Notes: a model not told the origin generated them from the sequence alone. DNA of 64,000 nucleotides from Faecalibacterium sp. I3-3-33 (GCF_023347295.1 NZ_CP094469.1:1302001-1366000), one strand, 5' to 3'. Counted from the stretch's first letter, positions 9,777 to 18,919 are shown. Numbers and translations are program-made.

Positions 9777-10973
9777 ATGCCCGCAAAATTTGAACTGATC
9801 GCCCCCTGCTTTTTCGGGTGCGAATCCACCGCTAAATTTGAGCTGACCCGCATCGGCGCAGAGAACATCCGGGTGGAGGATGGCCGTCTGAGCTTCTGCG
9901 GCGGGGCAGAGATGATCGCCGCCGCAAACCTCAACCTGCGCACCGTGGAGCGCGTGATGCTGCTGCTGGCACGTTACAAGGCCACCACCTTCGACGAGCT
10001 GTTCGACGGCGTGTATTCCATCCCGTGGGAGGAGTTTCTGCCTGCGGACGCTGCTTTCCCGGTCACCGGCTCTTCCCTGAACAGCCAGCTGACCAGCATC
10101 CCCGCCTGCCAGAGCGTCATCAAAAAGGCAGTGGTCAAGCGCCTGATGAAGGGCCACCGCACCACCGTGCTGCCCGAGAGCGGCGTAGAGTACAAGGTGC
10201 GCTTTATGCTGCGCAAAAATGTGTGCGAGATCATGCTGGACACCACCGGCGAGGGTCTGCACAAGCGCGGTTACCGCCGCAACGCCATGGAAGCCCCCCT
10301 GCGTGAGACGCTGGCGGCTACAATCGCCGACCTTGGCCGTGTGCGCCGCGACAGTCTGGTGGAGGATCCCTTCTGCGGCAGTGGCACGCTGCTGATCGAA
10401 GCCGCACAGAAGGCCATGAACATCGCTCCGGGTCTGAAGCGCCGCTTTGCCGCCGAGCGTTACAGCTTTGTGCCCGCCGCCCTGTGGGCAGAGCAGCGCC
10501 AGAAGGCACTGGCAGAGTCCAAGCTGGACGTGGGCTTTGAAGCCTTCGGCTACGATATCGACCCCGCCGCCGTGGCACAGGCCAACGCCAACGCCAAGCT
10601 GGCGGGTGTGGAGAACCGCTGCCACTTTGAGGTGGCCGATGTTGCCACCTTTGCCGCAAAGCCGGAGGCCATCGTGCTGACGAACCCCCCGTACGGCGAG
10701 CGTTTGGGCACCATTGAGGGCGCTGCCAAGTTGGCGCGCACGCTGGGACAGCAGATGGAAGCCAGCCCCTGCGCCGGTCTGTACGCCATTACCGCCGATA
10801 TGGACTTTGAACTGCACTACGGCAAGCGCGCCAACAAGCGCCGCAAGATGTACAACGGCATGATCCCCTGCCAGCTGTATATGTACTATAACGCCCCCAA
10901 GACCGAAAAGATGGCAAAGCCCATGCCCAAATCCGGCTTTGACGGCAAGCGCACCCATTTTGAAAAGAAGTAA
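9777..10973 (+). CDS. THUMP-domain class I SAM-dependent RNA methyltransferase (RlmL/YpsC type)
   Basis: A predicted 23S rRNA guanine-N2 methyltransferase of 398 residues. The N-terminal half carries a THUMP RNA-binding domain and the FELIAPCFFGCE start typical of this family. The C-terminal half has the SAM-binding region (DPFCGSGTLLIEAA near residue 200, then YDIDPAAV) and the catalytic TNPPYGERLG motif. It ends in a basic tail. The ATG at 9777 has AGAAAGGA 6 nt upstream. Exact target base unknown; the family comparator is RlmL of E. coli without its RlmK domain. Confidence 0.9.
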   Translation: MPAKFELIAPCFFGCESTAKFELTRIGAENIRVEDGRLSFCGGAEMIAAANLNLRTVERVMLLLARYKATTFDELFDGVYSIPWEEFLPADAAFPVTGSSLNSQLTSIPACQSVIKKAVVKRLMKGHRTTVLPESGVEYKVRFMLRKNVCEIMLDTTGEGLHKRGYRRNAMEAPLRETLAATIADLGRVRRDSLVEDPFCGSGTLLIEAAQKAMNIAPGLKRRFAAERYSFVPAALWAEQRQKALAESKLDVGFEAFGYDIDPAAVAQANANAKLAGVENRCHFEVADVATFAAKPEAIVLTNPPYGERLGTIEGAAKLARTLGQQMEASPCAGLYAITADMDFELHYGKRANKRRKMYNGMIPCQLYMYYNAPKTEKMAKPMPKSGFDGKRTHFEKK

Positions 10974-11047
10974 GGTCATTTGACTGCCTGCCCGGCAGAT
11001 ATTGCACTGAAAAAGTGTGTCTTTTCCCGGGAAAATCCGGCACAAAC

Positions 11048-11095
11048 ACCCGCAGATCATCTTTTGCTGAAAAGAGACGGTCTGCGGGTATTTTT
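11048..11095 (+). terminator. Rho-independent terminator after RNA methyltransferase
   Basis: ACCCGCAGA pairs with TCTGCGGGT, an inner TCTTTT/AAAAGA stem extends the hairpin, and T5 follows. Confidence 0.82.
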
Positions 11096-11161
11096 AATAG
11101 AAAAATAGATTTCACAAAATTCGGCATAATGACAAATTACAGCAGTTTTTGCATCCGGTAG

Positions 11162-11190
11162 TTGCGTTGCCGAACAAAAAGGATTATACT
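11162..11190 (+). promoter_or_regulatory. Promoter of the DUF5685-like gene
   Basis: TTGCGT and TATACT are spaced 17 bp apart. Confidence 0.65.
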
Positions 11191-11243
11191 AACCTTATTG
11201 ACCGCAGGATACAAAAACTGTACAGAAAGGATGGCTGGCACTT

Positions 11244-12113
11244 ATGAAGGGACGGATGCGGCCCTACCTGCCGGAACTGACGATCCGGGACTACAACACC
11301 TATATGCGTTACCTCCGCGGGGTGCGGCGGCAGATGTATAAGTCTTACGGCTTCTATGCCTGCCATCTGCTGCGCACCAACGGGGTGCTGTTTGCCATCC
11401 TGTCCGACAGTCTGGCGGGGCGTATGCCCACCTGCAAACGGCAGCGGGTGCCCGGTACGCCGTTCCAGCGCAGCATGATGTGCCAGACGCTGGGAATCCG
11501 GCAGGCGGCGCAGACGGAGATCTTGATGGGCTGGCATAATTTGCAGGACCGCAAGTACAGCGAGCTGCGCCCGGTCAAGCGTATGCGCCGTGCAGTGGAC
11601 AAGCTGCTGCTGCGCCGTGCCTACGACAAAGCACGGCAGGAGAACCCGGCGCTGGAGCGGCTGTTTGCGCAGGAGCGGGAGCAGGCGGTGCTGCAGATGA
11701 ACCTGAGCGCCAAAAACTACGCCCTTGCGGCTGAGCCCATGAGCAACATCTACGGCGCGCTGTACTCCACGCTGGCTACGGACGATCCCAACCAGCGCAA
11801 GAGTATGCGGTATATCGGCAGCTGCATCGGCCGCATCTTCTATCTGCTGGACAAGGCCGAGCGCTTTGAAGCCGACCGCCGCAACGGCCAGTACAACGTG
11901 TTTGTGGTCAACGAGCTCAACGGACAGGCTGCCGCTATAGAGAACGCCCGGCGGCAGGCGCTGGCAGCGGTCAACGACCTGATGCGGGCGTACAAGATGC
12001 TGGATCTCAAGCTGAACGACACCCTGCTGAACAATATCATGATCCTGGGCCTGCAGCACGCGGTCTACCCGCTGGAGCAGGACGCCGACACCGAAAAATG
12101 GGAAATCCCATGA
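11244..12113 (+). CDS. DUF5685-like protein
   Basis: A 289-residue protein resembling the uncharacterised DUF5685 group: an N-terminal DYNTYMRYLRGVRRQMYKSYG segment, then NYALAAEPMSNIYGALY and IGSCIGRIFYLLDKAERFEAD with GQYNVF. The protein is mostly helical and Arg-rich, with no signal peptide. In the family as I know it, a CGLC-like cysteine motif sits where this protein has RGVRR, so any metal site there would be lost. It overlaps the next gene by 4 nt (ATGA), implying coupled translation with a membrane protein. Function unknown. Confidence 0.65.
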   Translation: MKGRMRPYLPELTIRDYNTYMRYLRGVRRQMYKSYGFYACHLLRTNGVLFAILSDSLAGRMPTCKRQRVPGTPFQRSMMCQTLGIRQAAQTEILMGWHNLQDRKYSELRPVKRMRRAVDKLLLRRAYDKARQENPALERLFAQEREQAVLQMNLSAKNYALAAEPMSNIYGALYSTLATDDPNQRKSMRYIGSCIGRIFYLLDKAERFEADRRNGQYNVFVVNELNGQAAAIENARRQALAAVNDLMRAYKMLDLKLNDTLLNNIMILGLQHAVYPLEQDADTEKWEIP

Positions 12114-12667
12114 AAAAACGAAAAAGCAAAAGCTGGTCCATGGCCTACTGCGGCATGGCAGCGGCACTGTGCGTAGCACTGATGCTGCTGGGCACCATTA
12201 TCCCCATTGCCATGTTCATTGCACCGGCGGTGGCCAGCTTTCTCATTGCAACGGTGTGCATGGAGTGCGGCATCACTATGGCATGGACGGCCTACGCCGC
12301 CGTCAGCCTGCTGGGGCTGCTCTTTGTGCCGGATAAAGAGATCGCTCTGATCTTCACGGTACTGCTGGGCTATTACCCGCTGGTCAAACCCAAATTTGAC
12401 CGCATCCGTCCCCGGGCATTGCAGCTGGTGTGTAAGCTGCTGCTGTGCAACGCGGCGGTGCTGGCGATGTACGGCCTGCTGCTGGTGATAGTACCGGCGG
12501 GCAGCGTCTCGCAGGAGCTGCGCACCACTGCGCTGGCAATGACCCTGCTCACGCTGGCTATGGGTAACGTGGCCTTTGCCCTGTACGACCGCGCACTGTG
12601 CAATATGCTGCTGCTGTACAAGCTGAAGTGGCAGCCCAAACTGCATAAAATGCTGGGGATGCACTGA
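12110..12667 (+). CDS. Conserved integral membrane protein
   Basis: A 185-residue protein with about five transmembrane helices (near residues 10-35, 38-60, 65-85, 100-130 and 140-165) and basic ends. The segments VPDKEIALIFTVLLGYYPLVKPKF and the N-terminal APAVASFLIAT recall a Clostridial membrane family with features of ECF S components, but no substrate can be assigned. The ATG at 12110 overlaps the previous stop; an ATG 12 nt earlier is possible but poorly supported. Function unknown. Confidence 0.7.
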   Translation: MKKRKSKSWSMAYCGMAAALCVALMLLGTIIPIAMFIAPAVASFLIATVCMECGITMAWTAYAAVSLLGLLFVPDKEIALIFTVLLGYYPLVKPKFDRIRPRALQLVCKLLLCNAAVLAMYGLLLVIVPAGSVSQELRTTALAMTLLTLAMGNVAFALYDRALCNMLLLYKLKWQPKLHKMLGMH

Positions 12668-12713
12668 ATCCCCAAAAACCATTGAAAGAAGGAATGTGTA
12701 CTACAAGCTGACG

Positions 12714-12890
12714 CAAAGCGCCGGGCCACACGGGTGACAGCCGTGAGGGTGACGAGGAGAGGAATCATCGAAAGATTCGGCGGATGTTTCTCCGGCTGAG
12801 GGCTATACCAGCCGCAGAACAGGGCAAAAACCGGCAGCAATACCGGAACAGAACCCTGCAAAGAAAGCCATACAAGAACATAGACTTTGA
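12714..12890 (+). ncRNA. glmS ribozyme (glucosamine-6-phosphate responsive)
   Basis: The leader of glmS holds the conserved ribozyme core: AAAGCGCC, then GGGTGACGAGGAGAGG, ATCGAAAGATTCGGCGGATG and a CTCCGGCTG segment, followed by the outer stem-loops (CAGCCGCAG and a GAACCCTGC segment). By comparison with the Bacillus ribozyme, self-cleavage should fall between A12717 and G12718. Glucosamine-6-phosphate acts as a cofactor, so the mRNA is cut when the product of GlmS accumulates. The 3' boundary is approximate. Confidence 0.93.
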
Positions 12891-12954
12891 TAGAGGAAAC
12901 TGACTGTGCAGCAGCGCATTTCGGCGCGCCGCAGTCGGTCTGGAGGTATTTTGT

Positions 12955-14775
12955 ATGTGTGGCATTGTAGGTTATGTTGGTATGCGCAGCGCCCAGCAGG
13001 TGCTGCTGGATGGTCTGGAGAAGCTGGAGTACCGCGGGTACGATTCTGCCGGTGTGGCGCTCACCCAGCGGGATGGGATCCGCGTGGTCAAAAGCAAGGG
13101 GCGGCTTTCCACCCTGCGCAGCAAGCTGGAAGAGCTGTCGCTGCCCCAGAGCAGCTGCGGCATCGGTCATACCCGCTGGGCGACCCACGGCGAACCCAGT
13201 GACGTGAACAGCCACCCGCACTCCACGCCCCGGGTCAGCATCGTGCACAACGGCATCATTGAAAACTACGGCGCTTTAAAGGAGCGCCTGATTGCTAAAG
13301 GCTACACCTTTGCCAGCGAGACCGACACCGAGGTGCTGGTAAAGCTCATCGACAGCTGCTATCATGGTGAGCCGTTGCAGGCATTGCAGGCTGCGCTTGC
13401 CAAGGTGCGGGGCAGCTACGCACTGGCAGTGCTGTTCAAGGACTACCCGGACACCATCTTTGCGGTCAAGCGGGAAAGCCCACTCATTGTGGGCTGGGGC
13501 GAGGGAGAAAATTTTGTGGCTTCGGATATCCCGGCACTGCTCAAGTACACCCGCCGGTACAGCGTGCTGGAAGAAGGGGACATGGCTGTGTGCACGGCAC
13601 AGGGCATCCGCTTCTATAACGAGTTCGGCGAGGCAGTCGAGCGCGCAGAGCTGACCGCAGACTGGGACATGGAAGCCGCCGAAAAGGGCGGTTACCCCCA
13701 CTTTATGCTCAAGGAGATCAACGAGCAGCCTGCTGCCATCACGGCAACGGTCAGCCCTCGGGTGGAGAACGGCCTGCCGGATCTGCGCATCCCGGAACTG
13801 ACAGACGAAAAGCTGCGCAGCATCGGCACGGTGCATCTGGTGGGCTGCGGCACGGCCATGCACGCCGGCATGGTGGGCAAGACCGCCATCGAGGCACTGG
13901 CACGAGTGCCCGCAGAGGTGGATATCGCCAGCGAGTTCCGCTACCGCGACCCCATTCTGAAGCCGGAGGATCTGGTCATCATTATCAGCCAGTCCGGCGA
14001 GACCAGCGATACGCTGGCGGCTCTCAAGCTGGCTAAGAGCCGGGGCGTGCCGGTGCTTGCCATCGTGAACGTGGTGGGCAGCAGCATTGCCCGGGCAGCG
14101 GACTACGTCATGTACACCTACGCCGGGCCGGAGATCGCGGTAGCGTCTACCAAGGCCTATATGGTGCAGCTGTGCGTGCTGTACCTGTTTGCCCTGCGCT
14201 TGGCCTACGCGCGCGGGCAGCTGACCGAAGAAAAGACCAAGTACTACACCGCCCAGCTGCTCCACGCGGCAGAGGTCATCAAGCCCCGCCTTGCGGACTG
14301 CGAGCAGATCAAGTACCTTGCCAGCCGCTATGTGAACACCCAGAGCTGCTTTTTCATCGGGCGCGGGTTCGACTACGCCCTCTCGCTGGAGGGCAGCCTG
14401 AAGCTGAAGGAGATCAGTTATGTGCACTCGGATGCTTATGCGGCAGGCGAGCTGAAGCACGGCACTATCAGTCTGATCACAGACGGTGTGCCGGTGATTG
14501 CGCTGGCGACCCAGAAAAACGTCTACGAAAAGACCATCTCCAACGCCAAGGAGACACGCAGCCGCGGCGCGCGGGTGCTGCTGTTCACCACCAAGGATGC
14601 GGAGGTGCCGGAAGGCGTTGCCACCGAGGTGATCCGTTTGGACGAGTACGACGATATCCTGATGCCGTTACAGCTCATCGTGCCGCTGCAATTGTTTGCC
14701 TATTACATGGCTGTACTGCGCGGCTGCGACGTGGATAAGCCCCGCAACCTTGCCAAGAGTGTAACGGTGGAATAA
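12955..14775 (+). CDS. glmS: Glutamine--fructose-6-phosphate aminotransferase (isomerizing)
   Basis: Makes glucosamine-6-phosphate from fructose-6-phosphate and glutamine, the first step to UDP-GlcNAc and cell wall. The 606 residues are the normal length. The N-terminal nucleophile cysteine follows the initiator Met (MCGIVGYVG), with RWATHGEPS and HNGIIENY of the glutaminase domain. Two SIS sugar-isomerase domains follow (SQSGETSDTLAALK; SLKLKEISYVHSDAYAAGELKHG), ending KSVTVE. GGAGG lies 8 nt before the ATG. Expression is under the upstream ribozyme. Confidence 0.98.
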   Translation: MCGIVGYVGMRSAQQVLLDGLEKLEYRGYDSAGVALTQRDGIRVVKSKGRLSTLRSKLEELSLPQSSCGIGHTRWATHGEPSDVNSHPHSTPRVSIVHNGIIENYGALKERLIAKGYTFASETDTEVLVKLIDSCYHGEPLQALQAALAKVRGSYALAVLFKDYPDTIFAVKRESPLIVGWGEGENFVASDIPALLKYTRRYSVLEEGDMAVCTAQGIRFYNEFGEAVERAELTADWDMEAAEKGGYPHFMLKEINEQPAAITATVSPRVENGLPDLRIPELTDEKLRSIGTVHLVGCGTAMHAGMVGKTAIEALARVPAEVDIASEFRYRDPILKPEDLVIIISQSGETSDTLAALKLAKSRGVPVLAIVNVVGSSIARAADYVMYTYAGPEIAVASTKAYMVQLCVLYLFALRLAYARGQLTEEKTKYYTAQLLHAAEVIKPRLADCEQIKYLASRYVNTQSCFFIGRGFDYALSLEGSLKLKEISYVHSDAYAAGELKHGTISLITDGVPVIALATQKNVYEKTISNAKETRSRGARVLLFTTKDAEVPEGVATEVIRLDEYDDILMPLQLIVPLQLFAYYMAVLRGCDVDKPRNLAKSVTVE

Positions 14776-14784
14776 ACGCAAAAT

Positions 14785-14831
14785 AAGCCCTGCTTCCGGG
14801 CACCGGATAAGGTGTCGGGAAGCAGGGCTTT
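14785..14831. terminator. Bidirectional terminator between glmS and lipoprotein gene
   Basis: The stem AGCCCTGCTTCC/GGAAGCAGGGCT has short T-rich flanks on both strands and separates convergent genes. Confidence 0.75.
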
Positions 14832-14864
14832 CATTGTCTATGAATCGGACAGAGAACTGGAAAA

Positions 14865-15377
14865 TCAGTTGCTGACATCCGTGTAACGGGCCAGTACCAG
14901 ATAATAGTTATCTACTTTATAGGAGCCGATGCTGCTGACATGAATATCAATGCCATACATACTGACCAGCTGACGATAAAGTTCAAGACCGCCGCTCTCG
15001 GCATCGGGGCAGTTCGTAAGAGCGAAAACTTTGATAGAAGCGGTAGACAGGCCGTACTGCGGTAGAAAAGAACTCTGCGTCTGCATGATGCGGATCAAAG
15101 AGGATTCTACGGTAGCATTGGACAAGCCCTGTTCGTCGTAGATTTGCTTGGCGAGTTTATTCAGATTTGCGTCTGCGGTCAGATAATCGGGGCCTTTGCC
15201 ACCTGTGAGCTCGGTGCGGAACGCATAGTTGCACTGGTTGGTAGCATCCACAAGTTCATCGCCGGTGCGGGCAGGGCCAGCGCCGCCGGCATTGCCGCCA
15301 CCGCCGCAGGCAGTGAGCAGCAGCAGAGCCAGCGCACCTGCAAGGGCCAGTGAAACCAGTCTTTTCAGCTTTTTCAT
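14865..15377 (-). CDS. Secreted lipoprotein of unknown function
   Basis: A 170-residue protein with a signal peptide (KKLKRLVSLALAGALALLLL) and lipobox LTAC, so it should be anchored to the outer face of the membrane by Cys24. A Gly-rich spacer follows, then a ~135-residue domain with two further cysteines (NQCNYAF, TNCPDAE). No family recognised. AGGAGG lies 7 nt before the ATG and a near-perfect promoter precedes it, so it is a separate unit from the exporter locus next door. Confidence 0.75.
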   Translation of the reverse strand: MKKLKRLVSLALAGALALLLLTACGGGGNAGGAGPARTGDELVDATNQCNYAFRTELTGGKGPDYLTADANLNKLAKQIYDEQGLSNATVESSLIRIMQTQSSFLPQYGLSTASIKVFALTNCPDAESGGLELYRQLVSMYGIDIHVSSIGSYKVDNYYLVLARYTDVSN

Positions 15378-15418
15378 ACAAAAACCTCCTATAAAATACA
15401 GCGTATCAGGGTAGCCCC

Positions 15419-15447
15419 AGTATACAGCGGGGGAGGGGGATTGTCAA
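15419..15447 (-). promoter_or_regulatory. Strong promoter of the lipoprotein gene
   Basis: Read on the minus strand, TTGACA and TATACT are 17 bp apart. Confidence 0.88.
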
Positions 15448-15528
15448 GAAAAAGCGAAAGCCCGCCGCAGGAGGGCTGCTACGGCACAAAGGGGCATGGA
15501 AAGAAAGGAGACATGCTCCGTACAAAAA

Positions 15529-15571
15529 CAAAAAAGCAGGCCCTCTCTGCGCGTGTCAGAGAGGGCCTGCT
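15529..15571 (-). terminator. Terminator of the Ig-like protein gene
   Basis: A perfect 15-bp inverted repeat (AGCAGGCCCTCTCTG and its complement) is followed on the minus strand by T6. Confidence 0.9.
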
Positions 15572-15597
15572 GCGAGATCAGAAAGTACAGGGGGAAC

Positions 15598-17121
15598 TTA
15601 CCAGAACCAGTAGCGCTTTTTGAATGCGATGTAGGCAATGGCAATGATAACGATCACCACGCCGCCGGCGATAAAGAAGGTCCAGTCGATATTGCTGAAC
15701 CGCAGGTTCTGGTTAGTCAGCAGGTAGCGTCCGGCAGTGTCGGCGGTGATCACGCCGTCCTTGTAGCTGTTCAGGTACTGCCACTTGTTGCTGATGGTGT
15801 TGTACAGGTACAGGCGGGAGTAAGCGCTCACGTCCAACTCCAGCTGCACCGCACAGGGAAGGGTGCGGCCGTTGTCCAGCTCAAACTCCAGCCCCTCTTC
15901 ACTCTCGGTGAAGGTGATGGCGGTGTCGATCTCGCTGGTGGTGCTCTTTACGTCCTTACCAGAAACGTTCAGGGTGTAGCCGTCGCCCACTACGCACAGG
16001 GTCTTGCCGGTGGTGCGCAGGGCGTTCAGAATCTCGCCGGTCACGGTGGGCACCTCAGACTGGGCGAACACCACCTGATCCTCCGTGCTGTCCTGAATGG
16101 TCTGCACCACAGGATCCAGCGGGATGGAAGTACTGTCGTCCGGGGTGTCAGTGCTGTCATTGCCGCTGTCACTGCCAGAGGAAGCCGCGGCCGAGCGGTT
16201 CACGATGACCGTGACCATGGCAGTGGCCTTGCCGTTGGAGATGGTAATGGAGGTAGAGCCGGTGCCTACCGCCGTGACCACGCCCGTGGGGCTGACCGTG
16301 GCAATACTGCTGTTGCCGGACTTGAAGGTGAAGGACTGGGATGCACTGGCGGGGGTAGCCTTAGCTGTGATGGTGCGGGTGGCACCGGGCTTGAGCACGA
16401 TGTAGTTGGTGCTGGGGGTGATCACCTGTCCGCTGTTGCTGGATGGAGTGCCGCTTGTGCCAGCGGAGGAATCCGTGGGCAGCGCAAGCACTGTAACGGT
16501 GGTGGTGGCTACCACCGAGCCGCAGGTGGCGGTAATGGTGGCTTTGCCGGGGGCTACGCCGGTCACGCGGCCAAAGCTGTTTACTGTGGCGATCTTCTCG
16601 TTAGAGGAGGTCAGGGTGACGGTGGCGTAGTTGGAGGCGGAGGTGGGGCGCACCTGCAGCGAAGCCGACACCGAGTTGCCCACATAGATGGTGTTGGAGG
16701 AGAGGGCAAGGTCCATCTCGGTCACGATCATGGAGGAGTCCATGGACACCACGATGGTGTAGGCGCAGATCTGGTTGCCGGCGGCTGCTGTAACGGTGGC
16801 GGTGCCAACGCCCACAGCCTGTACCACGCCGCTGCTGCTTACAGTAAGCACGCTGCTGTCATCGGTCAGAAAGACCACAGTGTCGGTGCTGTAACTGGGT
16901 TTGACCACAGGGGACAGCTGCTGGGAAGCGCCCAGCAGCATATTGGCAGAGTAGCTGCCGGTGGAAATGCTCTCGGCGGGCACATCCTTGAGCCAAGGCA
17001 GTGAAACGCCGTTCTGCTGCTCAAGCGGCAGGCTGGCGGCGGCAGCGCTCAGTGCGGTGCCGCATAGCAGCACACCCAGCATCAGCACACAGGCGGCCAG
17101 TTTCTTTGCGGTTCGAATCAT
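15598..17121 (-). CDS. Cell-surface protein with three Ig-like (BIG2) domains
   Basis: A 507-residue membrane-anchored surface protein. It has a signal peptide ending near SAAAA, three BIG2-type Ig-like domains (marked by SSSGVVQAVGVGTATVTA, NSFGRVTGVAPGKATITA and SPTGVVTAVGTGSTSITI), a Ser/Asp-rich linker (~residues 315-340), a ~140-residue beta-rich domain, one transmembrane helix and a basic-aromatic C-terminus (KKRYWFW). The ATG at 17121 has AAAGAGG 10 nt upstream; an ATG 39 nt further up lacks one. It is last in an operon with a membrane-fusion protein and C39 exporter and might be a partner of the exported product. The role is unproven. Confidence 0.85.
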   Translation of the reverse strand: MIRTAKKLAACVLMLGVLLCGTALSAAAASLPLEQQNGVSLPWLKDVPAESISTGSYSANMLLGASQQLSPVVKPSYSTDTVVFLTDDSSVLTVSSSGVVQAVGVGTATVTAAAGNQICAYTIVVSMDSSMIVTEMDLALSSNTIYVGNSVSASLQVRPTSASNYATVTLTSSNEKIATVNSFGRVTGVAPGKATITATCGSVVATTTVTVLALPTDSSAGTSGTPSSNSGQVITPSTNYIVLKPGATRTITAKATPASASQSFTFKSGNSSIATVSPTGVVTAVGTGSTSITISNGKATAMVTVIVNRSAAASSGSDSGNDSTDTPDDSTSIPLDPVVQTIQDSTEDQVVFAQSEVPTVTGEILNALRTTGKTLCVVGDGYTLNVSGKDVKSTTSEIDTAITFTESEEGLEFELDNGRTLPCAVQLELDVSAYSRLYLYNTISNKWQYLNSYKDGVITADTAGRYLLTNQNLRFSNIDWTFFIAGGVVIVIIAIAYIAFKKRYWFW

Positions 17122-17183
17122 GTTGTTTGTACCTCTTTGGGGTGTTGTAAAAGGGGACATCCTGCCGTGCTGTGCAGTCCGTA

Positions 17184-18296
17184 TTAGCGGAACAGCACGC
17201 CCAGAGCCTCCATGGCATACTCAAAATAGGTGACCTGATCGTATTCCACGCGGGCGGTCACGCTCATACCGTTGGAAAGATCCACCTTGTCGCCGCTGCG
17301 GCTCACCACATAGGTGGCGTCGGGCTTGATGGTCATCTTGTAATAGGAAGCGCTGCTGCTGGCGGTCACGTCGCTGTCAATGGAGGTGACAGTGCCGGTC
17401 AGGGTGCCGTAGGAGTACTCCGACAGGCCGGTGATGGCGATTTTGCAGGGGTCGCCGACGTGCAGCAGGGGACGGTCGTTCACCGTCACCATGGCCATGA
17501 TCTCCAGATCATCGTTCTCGCTGGCAACGGTAGCCAGCGCGGAACCGGCGCTCAGTACCATGCCCTCCTTGTAAGGGGTGTCCATATGGATCACACCGGA
17601 AGTGGGCGCATAGATGTAGTAATCGTTGGCGCCGGTGTTCAAAGAATCCAGCTGCGCCTGCAGGTTATCCACGTTGACCTGTGCACTGGTAATGCTCTGG
17701 GAGATGGACTGCATGGTGGAGTAGTACAAAGACTCCAGCTCGCTCTGGTTCTGCTCCATCAAAGCCTTGATCTGGGTGTCGGAGTAACCGGCAGCCTGAT
17801 AGGTGGTGGCGTCAAAGGTCTTTTGCGATACCTGACTTTTGTAGGTCTGGTACTGATAGTAGTAGGGCTGATCGTCGGCGTTGGTCTCGTCGAAGTAGTT
17901 GGTGTCGTCCTGAATGCACTTGAGCAGCTTGTTGTACTGGTCCAGCTGTTTCTGGTAGATATCCAGCTGGCTTTGCAGGTTGTCCTTCTGCATATCCAGA
18001 TCAGTGCTCTTCAGCCGGGCGATCAGGTCACCCTCGTTCACATAGCTGCCCTCGGAGACATACAGCTCGGTGATGGAGCCGGAGTAGCTGGACATGATGT
18101 AGGTCTTATTGGCGGCCTGCACCACACCGCTGTTCTGGCTGACATAGATGCGGTTGGTCTGGGTGCTCCAGATCACCAGAAAGATCATGAACAGGCCGGT
18201 CAGAATGACAAAGGCGTACCCGTAAGGGGGCAGCTTTTTGTCCATCATGATCCGGCGGTCCTGCAGATCCGAAAGGTTCTGAATGGTTGTCGTCAT
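17184..18296 (-). CDS. HlyD-family membrane fusion protein (secretion accessory)
   Basis: A 370-residue adaptor of peptide and protein exporters. It has a cytoplasmic N-terminus, one transmembrane helix (about residues 28-47), a lipoyl/barrel-sandwich half (GSITELYVSEGSYVNEGDLI), a long coiled coil (~95-230) and a second lipoyl half with the HlyD beta-barrel (TPYKEGMVLSAGSALATV, RPLLHVGDPCKIAITGL). It starts 2 nt after the stop of the GyrI-like gene and lies downstream of a C39-peptidase ABC exporter, which gives its likely partner. Confidence 0.88.
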   Translation of the reverse strand: MTTTIQNLSDLQDRRIMMDKKLPPYGYAFVILTGLFMIFLVIWSTQTNRIYVSQNSGVVQAANKTYIMSSYSGSITELYVSEGSYVNEGDLIARLKSTDLDMQKDNLQSQLDIYQKQLDQYNKLLKCIQDDTNYFDETNADDQPYYYQYQTYKSQVSQKTFDATTYQAAGYSDTQIKALMEQNQSELESLYYSTMQSISQSITSAQVNVDNLQAQLDSLNTGANDYYIYAPTSGVIHMDTPYKEGMVLSAGSALATVASENDDLEIMAMVTVNDRPLLHVGDPCKIAITGLSEYSYGTLTGTVTSIDSDVTASSSASYYKMTIKPDATYVVSRSGDKVDLSNGMSVTARVEYDQVTYFEYAMEALGVLFR

Positions 18297-18298
18297 AA

Positions 18299-18754
18299 TT
18301 ATTTGGTCTCCATAAATACGTCGATCACGGCATCGTCATCGTCCTGATTGACATAGATGGTATAGTTGTCGCCGGTCAGCTTGATGTCGTTTTCAAAGGC
18401 CATGATCTGCAGCTTTGCAGTGGCCAGCTGGTTGTGGCTCATCGGGCCGGTGTAGTGGGCGTACAGGCAGTTTTTCACCCGCAGCACAGCGTCCATGTGG
18501 TAGCCGGGCTCCATCTGGGTGATCATCTGGGTGGCCTGCTGCATCATGTACAGCTCCGGCACATGATCCGGGCCGGTACCCATCTTTACCGCCTGCACCA
18601 GCGGGCCGATAGGCTGTGCGCCGTTGCTCTTCATAAAGTTCTGCATCTGGGTCAGGATGACCGGCAGATTGCCCAGCTCCTCCGGGCGCACAAGGCGGGA
18701 GAGAACGTTGGTCAGCTTAAGCGTTTTGTTTTCAGCAACTTTAATCTCGTTCAT
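18299..18754 (-). CDS. GyrI-like small-molecule/effector-binding domain protein
   Basis: A 151-residue protein whose C-terminal half (AVLRVKNCLYAHYTGPMSHN to IDVFMETK) resembles the GyrI-like or AraC effector-binding domain, with the HYTGP motif and the alternating final strand. No DNA-binding domain is attached. It lies between the exporter and the adaptor gene, and 2 nt from the latter. An unlinked GyrI-like domain here could sense or bind the exported compound, which is inference. A weak promoter (TTGTTT-17-TATAAC) overlaps the preceding terminator. Confidence 0.6.
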   Translation of the reverse strand: MNEIKVAENKTLKLTNVLSRLVRPEELGNLPVILTQMQNFMKSNGAQPIGPLVQAVKMGTGPDHVPELYMMQQATQMITQMEPGYHMDAVLRVKNCLYAHYTGPMSHNQLATAKLQIMAFENDIKLTGDNYTIYVNQDDDDAVIDVFMETK

Positions 18755-18801
18755 GATAAATTACCCCTAATCCTGTTATATTTTTTAATGTGAGCCGAAA
18801 C

Positions 18802-18835
18802 AAAAAGGTGCCCGGAAGCGTCTGCCTCCGGGCAC
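18802..18835 (-). terminator. Terminator after the C39 exporter gene
   Basis: The stem GTGCCCGGA/TCCGGGCAC is followed on the minus strand by T5, between the exporter and the GyrI-like gene. Confidence 0.8.
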
Positions 18836-18919
18836 ACCATAACGAGGCATTCTTCGGTTTCCCGCCGGGCGGGAAAAAGCTTATGCAGCATCCGGGCAAA
18901 GGCTGTGGATGCGGTGCGG

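Noticed and set aside
18755..18919. A 46-residue minus-strand frame (start MLHKLFPARRETEE) as a candidate precursor peptide for the C39 exporter
   Set aside because: It has no ribosome site, no GG leader motif, and runs through the exporter terminator hairpin.
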